Below the pieces are notes generated by a model. The model saw nothing but the letters and a program-made list of their open reading frames with translations. It was not told the origin of the DNA and ran no database searches. The position numbers were made by a program, and so were the translations under genes. Below are positions 23,821 through 32,201 of a DNA stretch of 34,034 bases, in pieces (the first letter of the stretch is position 1; each line of letters starts with the position of its first letter). The DNA is from Acidimicrobiaceae bacterium (GTDB taxonomy: Bacteria; Actinomycetota; Acidimicrobiia; Acidimicrobiales; RAAP-2). Where the stretch lies: the NCBI GenBank assembly GCA_003133405.1, contig PKXH01000092.1, positions 68,841-102,874 of the forward strand. The letters run 5' to 3'.

Positions 23821-25236
23821 GTGCCTTTCAACCTTACGGAACTATTGGAACTTCGCCGCGGGGAGAATTTTCAACTTCACGAAAAGTACCTCAATCCGCA
23901 ACTGGCCAAGGTGGTAAAGACCCTTGGGTTTGATCGCTTCTACGAACGGGGCGAGGGCTGTTATCTCTACGACGACGAGGGCAAGCGTTACCTGGATCTG
24001 TTGAGTGGTTTTGGGGTCTTCGCCCTCGGGCGAAGCCACCCCGTGATAAAGGACGCGCTGCGCCAGGCGATAGCCGCCGATCTTCCCAACATGGTCCAGA
24101 TGGACTGTGCCTTGTTGCCGGGGCTGTTGGCGGAACAGTTGGTCACGCGCAGTCACGCCGGCATCGAGCGCGTCTTCTTTTGCAACTCTGGTGCCGAAGC
24201 CGTCGAGGCCGCAATCAAATTTGCGAGAGCTCAGACCGGTCGTAGCAAAGTCTGCTATCACGCCCACGCCTTTCACGGGCTCACGACCGGCGCACTGGCG
24301 CTCAACGGGTCCCAAGAGTTTAAGAAAGGATTTGGACCGCTGCTACCCGGTACGATCGAGATTCCCTTCGGTGATCTCGATGTCCTGAAACAAGAGCTCC
24401 GCCGCGGTGACGTGGCCGCCTTCATCGCCGAGCCCATTCAGGGCAAAGGCGTCTACGAACTCGGCGCCGAACGCTGGCGGGAGATGGAGACGGCGGTGCA
24501 CGACGCTGGGGCATTGTTCATTTGCGACGAAGTGCAAACCGGTTTGGGCCGCACGGGGAAATTTTACGCCTACGAGCACTACGGTTTGACCCCTGACATC
24601 ATTACCGTTTCCAAGGCACTATCCGGCGGTTACGTGCCGGTAGGGGCAACGTTGACGAGTGACAAAATTTTTCGCAGCGTGTACAGCTCAATGGACCGAG
24701 CTTTGGTTCATTCCACCACCTTCAAGGGCAACCAGATGGCCATGGTCGCGGGACTCGCGACGTTGTCGGTGTTCGATGACGAGCACGTCGTTGAACACGC
24801 CGCGGACATGGGCGTCTTGTGGCGGACGAAACTCGAGGAACTGGCCACCCGCCGCGAGTTTTTACACGAAGTGCGCGGCCAAGGACAGATGATCGGTGTG
24901 GTCTTCGGCGCGCCGACTTCAGCCGGGCCACGGCGTCGGTGGCGAGCGATCGAGGCAACCCGAAGAGCAATGTTCTCTCAGACTTTGGTCGTACCGCTCT
25001 TTCACCGTTACCAAATATTGACCCAGGTGGCGGCCGACAACGTCAACGTGATCAAGTTACTGCCGCCCCTGATCGCCGGCCCCACCGAAGTCGACCTCTT
25101 CGTTAACGCCTTGGACGAACTCTTGGGCGACGCCGAACGAAACAGTCGTTGGCTCGTAGATTTTGGCGTGACGATGGCCAAAGGCGTTCTCAAGCGGACA
25201 CGGACCTCCACGGGAAAGGCCATCGTCACGTCGTGA
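23821..25236 (+). CDS. class III PLP aminotransferase, HpnO/putrescine-type
   Basis: The GTG at 23821 follows AAAGGAG and gives 471 residues. It is a fold-type I, class III aminotransferase with SGAEA (123-127), FHG (151-153, cofactor ring stacking), EPIQGKG (204-210), DEVQTGLGRTG (236-246) and the PLP lysine Lys265 in SKALSGGYVPVGA. The N-terminal segment (LHEKYLNPQLAKVVKTLGFDR...LLSGFGVFALGR) resembles, from memory, aminotransferases found with hopanoid genes (HpnO) and putrescine aminotransferases. It would move an amino group to or from a terminal aldehyde. The stop overlaps the HpnA-like epimerase start by 4 bases, so the two probably act on one pathway. The substrate is unknown. Confidence 0.88.
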   Translation: MPFNLTELLELRRGENFQLHEKYLNPQLAKVVKTLGFDRFYERGEGCYLYDDEGKRYLDLLSGFGVFALGRSHPVIKDALRQAIAADLPNMVQMDCALLPGLLAEQLVTRSHAGIERVFFCNSGAEAVEAAIKFARAQTGRSKVCYHAHAFHGLTTGALALNGSQEFKKGFGPLLPGTIEIPFGDLDVLKQELRRGDVAAFIAEPIQGKGVYELGAERWREMETAVHDAGALFICDEVQTGLGRTGKFYAYEHYGLTPDIITVSKALSGGYVPVGATLTSDKIFRSVYSSMDRALVHSTTFKGNQMAMVAGLATLSVFDDEHVVEHAADMGVLWRTKLEELATRREFLHEVRGQGQMIGVVFGAPTSAGPRRRWRAIEATRRAMFSQTLVVPLFHRYQILTQVAADNVNVIKLLPPLIAGPTEVDLFVNALDELLGDAERNSRWLVDFGVTMAKGVLKRTRTSTGKAIVTS

Positions 25237-26312
25237 CGAAACAACTCTCCAGTGGCGACCGCGCGGTAGTGACCGGGGCCGCGGGGTTCATCGGATCGGC
25301 GGTGACGCGTGCCCTCCTGGGCCGCGGCGTGAGCGTCGTGGCGCTGTTAGAGCCTGGCGCTTCGACTTCAAACCTTGACGGCCTCGACGTCGAATGCCAC
25401 GAAGTCGACGTCACCGACCCGCTGCAACTCACTCACGCCTTTAAGGGTGCGCGTTACTGCTTTCATTTGGCCGCCAAGTTTGGGTTCTGGCCGAAGGATC
25501 CTTCCGCCTTTTACGCAATTAATGTCAACGGCAGTCGAAATGTCGTCAGCGCGGCGGCGGAGTCGGGCGTTGAACGCATTGTTTACACGTCGAGCGTCGC
25601 CACCCTCGGGCTATGGGACACGAAAGCCGGGCGTCCGTCGAATGAAGATGACTTCGCCGATCTCTCGCACCTCTATGGAAATTACAAGCAGACGAAGTAC
25701 GTGGCCGAGCACGAGGTTCTGCGATTAGCCGCGCAAGGCGCGCCGGTCGTACTCGTTTTGCCGACCATGCCCCACGGGCCTTTCGACCATCGTCCGACTC
25801 CTTCGGGCAAGGTCGTGCTGGACTACCTCAACGGGCGCATTCCCGGCTATGTCGATACCGCCATGAACGTGGCGCACGTCGACGACCTCGCCGAAGGTCA
25901 CCTTTTGGCGTTGGAGAAGGGACGACAGGGCCGAAGTTATATCTGCGGCGGTGACAACATTTCGATGGCCGAACTACTCGAAGTGTTGTCGAACGTGACC
26001 GGACTTCCCCGGGCCTCGCGACGCTTTCCTTCGACGTTCCCAATGCTCGCCGGGAGGGCTTCACAGTTCATTGAAGGGAACCTGCTTCGCCGAGAACCGA
26101 GAGTGCCTTTAGAAGCGGCCCAAATGGCCACGACGGTCATGACTTTCGACGATTCGAGAGCGCGGAGTGAACTCGGTTACCGTTCTCGGCCCGCGGCGTT
26201 CGCGCTCTACGATTCGGCCAGATGGTTCGTTGAAAATGGCTACGTCAGGACCGACCAAATGGCCAAGCTTCGCTGGAGCGCCCCCGACGAATCGAATGAC
26301 CGGACGGATTGA
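25233..26312 (+). CDS. HpnA-like NAD-dependent epimerase/dehydratase
   Basis: The GTG at 25233 overlaps the aminotransferase stop (GTGA) and gives 359 residues; earlier in-frame starts would run deep into that gene. It is an extended SDR with TGAAGFIG (14-21), YTSSVAT (118-124) and the catalytic YKQTK (Tyr151, Lys155). The blocks KDPSAFYAINVNGSRNV, TPSGKVVLDYLNGRIPGYVDT and MNVAHVDDLAEGHLLALEKG closely resemble HpnA, the hopanoid-associated epimerase/reductase. Coupling with an HpnO-like aminotransferase would fit side-chain tailoring of a bacteriohopane-type or other polyol lipid. No squalene-hopene cyclase is in the window. A general aldehyde or ketone reductase remains possible. Confidence 0.85.
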   Translation: MTKQLSSGDRAVVTGAAGFIGSAVTRALLGRGVSVVALLEPGASTSNLDGLDVECHEVDVTDPLQLTHAFKGARYCFHLAAKFGFWPKDPSAFYAINVNGSRNVVSAAAESGVERIVYTSSVATLGLWDTKAGRPSNEDDFADLSHLYGNYKQTKYVAEHEVLRLAAQGAPVVLVLPTMPHGPFDHRPTPSGKVVLDYLNGRIPGYVDTAMNVAHVDDLAEGHLLALEKGRQGRSYICGGDNISMAELLEVLSNVTGLPRASRRFPSTFPMLAGRASQFIEGNLLRREPRVPLEAAQMATTVMTFDDSRARSELGYRSRPAAFALYDSARWFVENGYVRTDQMAKLRWSAPDESNDRTD

Positions 26313-26359
26313 TCGTGGATAGAAAGACGCCCCCAGTCTCTCAAGGGACAACGAACTCA

Positions 26360-27613
26360 CTACACAAGAGAGACCGGCAGCGACTCCATTCCTCGAAGGA
26401 TGACGTTGGCCTTGTAGGTCACGGTGTCAGAAGCCCGCGCCAACCGTGGGGCCCGACGAACCAACGTGGACAACGCGACGTCAGCCTCCATCCGAGCTAA
26501 TGGCGCACCCAGGCAGTGGTGGATACCAAAGCCGAATCCCAGGTGGTTATTGGGCGTTCGCGCCACGTCAAACTCGTCTGGATCATCAAACGCCAATGGG
26601 TCTCGATTCCCTGAGGCGAGCAGCAGCATGACGAACTGGCCGGCCCCAAGGTGCACGTCGCCAAGCTCGATGTCATGGAGTACGGTCCTTCCGGTCAGTT
26701 GGACCGGCGAGACATATCGCAACATCTCCTCAACGCCACTGCGCGCAACCGCAGAGTCAAGGCGATAACGCTCCAGCTGGCTCGGATGTTCGAGAAGGGC
26801 GAGGGCCCCTCCCGCGATGCTATTGACGGTGGTTTCGTGACCGGCGACCAAGAGCAAGATGCACGTCGAGAGCAATTCGGCTTCGCTCAAGACCGTGCCG
26901 CCATCCTCCGCGGCGACGAGTTGACTCAAGAGGTCCTCTCCTGGCGAACGGCGTCGTTCGGCGAGCAACTCGAAGAAATAAGCAGCGAACTGTTCACGGG
27001 CCTGGGCACTGGCCTCTACCACTTCCGAAGGAAGCAAGAAATTTGGGTCGAGACCTCGGGCGAGGGCGTGTGACCACACTTTAAATCTTTCCTGGTCGAG
27101 AACGGGTACGCCTAGCAGTTCGCAGATGACGCGCACCGGCAGCGGGTAGGCGAATCGGTCCACCAGATCGATAGTGCCCTCGTCAAGCGCGACGTCGATC
27201 AGTTCGTCGACGATCTCCTGGGTTCGCCCACGAAGCGCTTCGACTACCTTAGGAGTGAAGGCCTTGGCCACAAGACCGCGTAAACGTGTGTGATCAGGCG
27301 GGTCTCGAACAAGAAAGGAGCGGTTCTCGAACTCTGCGATGGCCCGTGGATCGTCCGGGTTTACTCCACCATCAAAGGCGTCCGATGTCCCTTCGTCCAT
27401 CATGCTGGATCGCTCGACGCTCGCTCCGCGGTCGCGCAACACCGCGAGACAGTCCGCGTGGCGGGCAGCCACCCAAAACCCAAACTCGTTTCGATGGAGC
27501 GGGGCCCGTTGCCGCAGTTCGGCGTACAGCGGGAACGGGTCACTCGACCACCGGGGGTCAAAGAGGTTGAAAATCGGGCCGCCCGGACCAGCCTCCGAGA
27601 CGATGTCAGTCAC
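26360..27613 (-). CDS. cytochrome P450 monooxygenase
   Basis: The 417-residue soluble bacterial P450 has the I-helix AGHETT (257-262), ExxR in EEMLR (Glu296-Arg299) and the haem loop FGFGIHHCLG with Cys367 as iron ligand. It uses ferredoxin-type electron donors, none of which is encoded nearby, to hydroxylate a hydrophobic substrate. Its N-terminus (FDPRWSSDPFPLYAELRQRAPLH) is ordinary for class I P450s such as CYP107- or CYP105-like groups; the subfamily cannot be set by eye. The GTG start at 27613 has no ribosome site, but TACGAT lies seven bases upstream on the minus strand, hinting at a near-leaderless mRNA. A flavin monooxygenase gene ends 96 bases upstream. Confidence 0.94.
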   Translation of the reverse strand: MTDIVSEAGPGGPIFNLFDPRWSSDPFPLYAELRQRAPLHRNEFGFWVAARHADCLAVLRDRGASVERSSMMDEGTSDAFDGGVNPDDPRAIAEFENRSFLVRDPPDHTRLRGLVAKAFTPKVVEALRGRTQEIVDELIDVALDEGTIDLVDRFAYPLPVRVICELLGVPVLDQERFKVWSHALARGLDPNFLLPSEVVEASAQAREQFAAYFFELLAERRRSPGEDLLSQLVAAEDGGTVLSEAELLSTCILLLVAGHETTVNSIAGGALALLEHPSQLERYRLDSAVARSGVEEMLRYVSPVQLTGRTVLHDIELGDVHLGAGQFVMLLLASGNRDPLAFDDPDEFDVARTPNNHLGFGFGIHHCLGAPLARMEADVALSTLVRRAPRLARASDTVTYKANVILRGMESLPVSLV

Positions 27614-27709
27614 CTAGGGGATCGTAGCCCTATCGTGGCGAATATTCCGGCTTGACGATGGCTGTTACCGATCCCACACATCGAGTCGTTGTGTTCCGGC
27701 ATCGCGGCG

Positions 27710-29506
27710 TTACGATGATCGTTCCCGAAACTCGAGACCTTCGAATTCTCCCGAGTTTCGCCACGCGTCAATGAAGGCGAAGTACGCGACTGAACCTTCG
27801 GGATAACGACTCGAGAAGAGTTGCTCGCGTCTACTCATCGGTTGACCCTCGTTGTTGTAGTAGCCCGGGGTGCAATCCGGATCAACCAAGAACGTCTCGC
27901 TCGTGCCCTCGAGCAATTTCATCCACGCTTGCTCGGCCTCCGCGCTCACTTCGACTTCGTCGGCGCCGGTTGCGAGCGCGCGACTGACGATGGCGGCGAT
28001 CGTGGTAGCGGCCTCGGTGAGATTTTGAGTGACGTTGGAGATGAGATTCGCCGCCTGCGCCACGCCCACGATGAACAAATTGGGGAATTCGCGCACGTGA
28101 ATGCCATGCATCGTTTTCATGCCGTCGTCCCACCGTTTCGAGAGTGCGATTCCACTTCGACCGAACGTATCGAAACCAGAACGTCGCTCGTACTCAGTAC
28201 CGACTTCGAAACCCGACGCGAAAATGAGACAGTCGAGTTCATAGTGGATGCCGTCGACCCACACGCCGGTCTCATCAATCCGTTCCACCCCTCGCCCGCC
28301 GGTGTCGACCAAGCGAACGTTCGGCAAGTTATACGTCTGAAGGTACTCATCGTGAAAACACGGGCGCTTGCAGAGTTGGCGATACCACGGCTTCAGGGCT
28401 TCTGCCGTCTCTCGATCTTTCACGATGGCGTCCACCCGGAGGCGAATTTCGGTCATCTTCTCGTCGTCGCTGTCCTCGTAGGCGCGGCGCATCGACGCCG
28501 GACTGAGGTCACCTCCGTCGGCAATGACTCGGTCACGGATTCTCTGAGAGATGTCGGTCCAACCGTCCTTCACCAAATCCTCGTCGGCGAATCCGCCACT
28601 CTGCAATGTGGCGAAATTCGTCAGCCAACGCCCCTGCCAACCCGGTTCGAGGTCAGCGAACCAGTCGGGATCGATCGGATGATTGTTGCGCACGTCAATT
28701 GACGACGGCGTGCGCTGAAAGACGTAAAGCTCCTGGGCGGTACGCGCCAAATAGGGAATGCACTGAACCGCGGTGGCCCCGGTTCCGATGATCCCCACTC
28801 GCTGGTCAGCCAACTTCTCCATCGCGGCGCCGGCCGGGTCTCCGCCGGTGTAGTCGTAGTCCCAACGACTCGTGTGAAAACTATGCCGAGCGAACTTCTC
28901 GATGCCGGGTATCCCCGGCAACTTCGGTCGGTGCAAGGGTCCCGTGCCCATCGAGACGAACTTGGCTCGCATTTTGTCACCTCGATTTGTGCGAATGATC
29001 CACCGAGAGATGGATTCGTCCCAGCGAAGCTCAGTGACTTCGGTCGAAAAGAGCGCGTTGTCGTAGAGCCTGAACTCTTTGGCGATGAGCTGGGCGTGAC
29101 GAAGGATCTCTGGAGCGAAGGTGTACTTCATCGTCGGTACGTGACCGGTTTCTTCGAGCAGCGGGAGATAGACCATTGCGGCCGTGTCGCACATGGCGCC
29201 GGGATATCGATTCCAGTACCACGCTCCACCCACGTCGCCCCCACCCTCGATGAGGCGAACACCCTCGACGCCAGCTTGTCGTAGGCGAGCGCCCGTGACC
29301 AGGCCCGAGAAGCCGCCACCGATGATGGCGACAGTCACTTCGTCAAATAAGGGCTCACGATCGACGCGTTCGGCGTATGGATCATCGAGAAAGTGAGCGA
29401 ACCTCCCGGTGGCCTCGAGGTATTGGTCATTCGCGTCAGGTCGTAATCGCTTGTCGCGCTCCGCGCGATATTTTCTTCGCAACGCGTCTCGATCGATCGG
29501 CTCCAT
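27710..29506 (-). CDS. flavin-dependent Baeyer-Villiger-type monooxygenase
   Basis: From the ATG at 29506 (GAGGG eight bases upstream) the protein has 598 residues; an open frame to 29611 offers poorer starts. The FAD site is IIGGGFSG (61-68), followed by GGAWYWNRYPGAMCD (93-107), and the NADPH site is IIGTGATA (239-246). The Baeyer-Villiger fingerprint region reads FARHSFHTSRWD (205-216), where family enzymes have FxGxxxHxxxW; Gly is replaced by Arg207. The 50-residue N-terminal extension and the C-terminal domain match cyclopentadecanone/steroid monooxygenase-like proteins. It would insert oxygen next to a ketone, or oxidise a heteroatom. Proximity to a P450 suggests sequential oxidation of a cyclic or steroid-like compound. 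Confidence 0.9.
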   Translation of the reverse strand: MEPIDRDALRRKYRAERDKRLRPDANDQYLEATGRFAHFLDDPYAERVDREPLFDEVTVAIIGGGFSGLVTGARLRQAGVEGVRLIEGGGDVGGAWYWNRYPGAMCDTAAMVYLPLLEETGHVPTMKYTFAPEILRHAQLIAKEFRLYDNALFSTEVTELRWDESISRWIIRTNRGDKMRAKFVSMGTGPLHRPKLPGIPGIEKFARHSFHTSRWDYDYTGGDPAGAAMEKLADQRVGIIGTGATAVQCIPYLARTAQELYVFQRTPSSIDVRNNHPIDPDWFADLEPGWQGRWLTNFATLQSGGFADEDLVKDGWTDISQRIRDRVIADGGDLSPASMRRAYEDSDDEKMTEIRLRVDAIVKDRETAEALKPWYRQLCKRPCFHDEYLQTYNLPNVRLVDTGGRGVERIDETGVWVDGIHYELDCLIFASGFEVGTEYERRSGFDTFGRSGIALSKRWDDGMKTMHGIHVREFPNLFIVGVAQAANLISNVTQNLTEAATTIAAIVSRALATGADEVEVSAEAEQAWMKLLEGTSETFLVDPDCTPGYYNNEGQPMSRREQLFSSRYPEGSVAYFAFIDAWRNSGEFEGLEFRERSS

Positions 29507-29870
29507 GACCGTGCCCTCTTCAGAATTATCTTTCGCCCCCATCACTACATCTTGCCCTGATTTAGCCATCATCGGCGCGCCAGCGAGAAAGGGCAGCGAA
29601 AACGCAATCATTCGTCAATGTGCGTTGTCCTCGCTGCGTCTCGGCCCAATCGCTCGGAGATGCGAGGAACCTTCCGCGCAATGGCACACGGCGCGAATAT
29701 TCAATGGCGAGCCCGCACCGCACTGGTACGATCCGGTGGTGAGCGCGTCACGAACCAAGATTCAATGGCCCATTTTCTCAATCGGTGGTGATGCCTACCG
29801 GGTGGAAATCGCTGCCCCACCTCGAGCACGGCCCGACTTTTCGCGCCGTCGACCAACTCGTTGATCGTCC
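29507..29870. other. intergenic region, no gene seen
   Basis: This 364-base region separates the monooxygenase from a divergent secreted-protein gene. An ATTCAATGGC decamer occurs twice, near 29695 and 29760, about 63 bases apart. I found no good promoter pair, hairpin or small gene. Confidence 0.4.
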
Positions 29871-30944
29871 ATGTCTGGCCTTAAGGCATCACGAACGATC
29901 GTCGTCGCCACTGTCACGACCCTCACCGTTGTGTTGAGTTTCGCTGCGCCAATGAACTCGGCACTGGCCACCTCCGGACGAGCGACACCCCACCTTCAAG
30001 CGAAGACGTCCGGCACCTTGCTACCGGGCACTAAATGTTCGGTCTTTCCGGTCGACAATGTATGGAATACCCCGATCACTGGACTCCCGGTCGACGCCAA
30101 CAGCGCGACCTGGCTCTCTTCAATGGCGGCCGCCTCCACCGATCTCCACCCGGATTACGGACCGTCGGGCAACCCGAAGACGCCCTACGGCATTCCCTGG
30201 AAGATCGTTCCCGCCGGCACTCGCTTCACAAAGATCAAATTCCTCTACGCCTCCGAGAGTGACCGCGGCCCTTATCCGCTCACCGCCGCGACTCCGATCG
30301 AGGGCGGTTCCGATCGTCACGCCCTCATGGTCGATCCGAGCAAGTCGAGTACCTCCAAGGCGTGCACGCTCTTCGAAACGTACGACACCCACTACCGGAC
30401 CCAGGGGCGCTCGACCGCGGGCTCGGGCGCGATCTGGAATCTCAACTCGAACGCCCTTCGACCGGCTGGCTTCACCTCGGCCGACGCCGCCGGCCTGCCG
30501 ATTCTTCCGGGTCTGGTTAACTACGACGAGATCGCCTCGGGGTCCATGAATCACGCCATTCGATTCACCGTGGAATGTTCCCAGCAGTCGTACCTGTGGC
30601 CCGCTCGCCACGAGGCCGGTCAGGCCAACCCCAACTGCCCACCTATGGGGGCGCGCTTTCGCCTGAACGCCTCGTTTACGTTGCCCGCCGCGTCATGTAG
30701 TGCCTTCTGTCAAACCGTGCTCACCACGATGAAGACCTACGGGCTCATCGTGGCCGATAACGGAAGCAACTGGTACTTCCAAGGAACGGCCGACACGCGA
30801 TGGACCAATAACGAGGTTGACCAGCTGAAGTTGATCCCGGCAAACCAGTTCGTGGCCGTGGACGAGTCGTGCCTTATGGTCAGCGCCAACTCCGCCCAAG
30901 CGAAGCAACCGGGCACCCCGGCGTATCAGCAAAGTTGCGGCTAG
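29871..30944 (+). CDS. conserved secreted protein of unknown function
   Basis: The 357-residue product has a clear Sec signal peptide (SGLKASRTI, hydrophobic core, ALA-TSG near 33) and eight cysteines, consistent with disulfides outside the cell. Landmarks are VFPVDNVWNTPITGLPVD (about 58-75), TPIEGGSDRHALMVD, GSGAIWNLNSNALRPAGFTSADAAGLPILPG (about 184-214), NHAIRFT, LWPARHEAG, PPMGARFRL and GLIVADNGSNWYFQGTADTRW (about 284-304). I recognise this as a family seen in several actinobacterial and other genomes but know no function for it. The many Trp, Asn and Asp residues could suit a carbohydrate-active or carbohydrate-binding role, which is speculation. The ribosome site is weak. It converges on the DUF3048 gene. 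Confidence 0.8.
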   Translation: MSGLKASRTIVVATVTTLTVVLSFAAPMNSALATSGRATPHLQAKTSGTLLPGTKCSVFPVDNVWNTPITGLPVDANSATWLSSMAAASTDLHPDYGPSGNPKTPYGIPWKIVPAGTRFTKIKFLYASESDRGPYPLTAATPIEGGSDRHALMVDPSKSSTSKACTLFETYDTHYRTQGRSTAGSGAIWNLNSNALRPAGFTSADAAGLPILPGLVNYDEIASGSMNHAIRFTVECSQQSYLWPARHEAGQANPNCPPMGARFRLNASFTLPAASCSAFCQTVLTTMKTYGLIVADNGSNWYFQGTADTRWTNNEVDQLKLIPANQFVAVDESCLMVSANSAQAKQPGTPAYQQSCG

Positions 30945-31007
30945 TCCGAGTCCGAGTCACCGATCGGGCCGCCTGGGGCCCCGGCTGGTTCGATGGTCAC
31001 GCCACGC

Positions 31008-32048
31008 TCAATGCACCGAGGAGGTAATGCTCGCGTGTTGAGTCGGGTCGAGCAGTTCAACCCAAGTCTGACCCGGGGTCAGGGCGATGACGCGACCCGA
31101 GGAGTTCTTGTAGATGATGGGCTGACTCAGACCCTTACGGGACCACTTTGCTCGCTGGACTCTACCTGCGGTGAAGACCTCGGCCGGTCCCGAACCGACG
31201 AGAAGTGCGTACGATCCGAGCACCCCGACGCCCCCTAAGTATTTCACGTTCATCACGATTACATTCCTGGGCGAGAGGCGAACGCCCGTCGCCGAAACGT
31301 CGGGACTGCCAAAGATGGAGCGATCCCACGATCGAGTGGTCCCGTTCCACGTATACGACGCGGCGTAGCCCGAGGCGAAGCCCACGATGAACGAGTTCAC
31401 TCGAGGTCCCCTTGCCGGAGTGGACACGGAGCGGTACGTAAACAGTGCGGGCGGTGGCTTCGGCTTCCCACCCTTCGCCATCAACAAAACGGCGTTCGCG
31501 AAGAGGTTGTGGGGAGGGTAACGCGTGGATACTCGAAACATGGCCGCGCCCGCGTTGGACTCGGTGATCAGCTTTACCGGGGCCGTGGCGATGCTCTCCA
31601 GGGCGTACTGTGCGCCTCCGGAAAAGGCGAAGATTCCGCCGATGCGATAGACGAGTTCGCGATCCGTCCTACGCACCGATCGTAGAGGACCCACTTCGGT
31701 GGGCAGGTGTGAATTGAAGATGACGGCGAGTCGGGTGATGCCCCCTTCGACGATCTCTTCATACACGTCGTCGGCCTTGTCGATGCCGTACTGGGGCATT
31801 GCCTCGGGCGTGTTGTCGATCTTGATGGTCAGAGCGGAACGACGCTGAGTCAACCTCGTAGGATCTGGCAGCCCCGTCAAGGGGGCCACCCTTGATCGTT
31901 TCAACGGCGAAGTGGTATTTGGCCGTGTCGTCGTAGTCGAAGATAGACCGAGTGACGTGGTCGTGGTTGAGTCAGCGTGGGCACCCGACGCGCCAAGGGT
32001 GGCGACGCTCAAACACACCACTATCACGGGCCCGATAACGCGACGCAT
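31008..32048 (-). CDS. secreted DUF3048 (YerB-like) protein
   Basis: This 346-residue protein has a signal peptide (RRVIGPVIVVCLSVATLGASGAHA, cut near 25) and a Thr/Ser-rich linker (27-47). The DUF3048 core follows: LTIKIDNTPEAMPQYGIDKADDVYEEIVEGGITRLAVIF and LPTEVGPLRSVRRTDRELV. A C-terminal portion includes GQTWVELLDPT. DUF3048 proteins such as Bacillus YerB are exported and of unknown role. There is no lipobox, so it is released or wall-associated. The ATG at 32048 lacks a ribosome site, but a TAAGTT box ends exactly six bases upstream, and an inverted repeat lies just beyond it. Confidence 0.88.
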   Translation of the reverse strand: MRRVIGPVIVVCLSVATLGASGAHADSTTTTSLGLSSTTTTRPNTTSPLKRSRVAPLTGLPDPTRLTQRRSALTIKIDNTPEAMPQYGIDKADDVYEEIVEGGITRLAVIFNSHLPTEVGPLRSVRRTDRELVYRIGGIFAFSGGAQYALESIATAPVKLITESNAGAAMFRVSTRYPPHNLFANAVLLMAKGGKPKPPPALFTYRSVSTPARGPRVNSFIVGFASGYAASYTWNGTTRSWDRSIFGSPDVSATGVRLSPRNVIVMNVKYLGGVGVLGSYALLVGSGPAEVFTAGRVQRAKWSRKGLSQPIIYKNSSGRVIALTPGQTWVELLDPTQHASITSSVH

Positions 32049-32096
32049 GAAGGCAACTTACTTGGTCCGCGTCGCCCAATCGCGTCGTGACCAAGT
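32049..32096 (-). promoter_or_regulatory. TAAGTT box and inverted repeat upstream of DUF3048 gene
   Basis: On the minus strand TAAGTT is followed by six bases and then the ATG, the spacing of a leaderless actinobacterial promoter. Beyond it, ACTTGGTC (32060-32067) and GACCAAGT (32089-32096) are perfect 8-bp inverted arms enclosing two direct copies of CGCGTCG. An operator role is inferred. Confidence 0.4.
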
Positions 32097-32201
32097 GCAA
32101 TGAGCGGGTCGACGGATGCTGCGAAATATGGGGACCGGGATCCTTCGCTGGTTTCGCCTCATTTCGACACAACTTCCATTGCCAGAGGTATTAGGCAGCG
32201 A

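Noticed and set aside
27821..28702. Plus-strand open frame of 293 codons inside the monooxygenase gene
   Set aside because: It is antisense to a complete flavin monooxygenase with intact motifs; the translation resembles nothing and reflects G+C-biased third positions.
29507..29611. Longer start for the flavin monooxygenase
   Set aside because: Starts at 29611 and 29542 lack ribosome sites, while the ATG at 29506 has GAGGG upstream and begins like family members.
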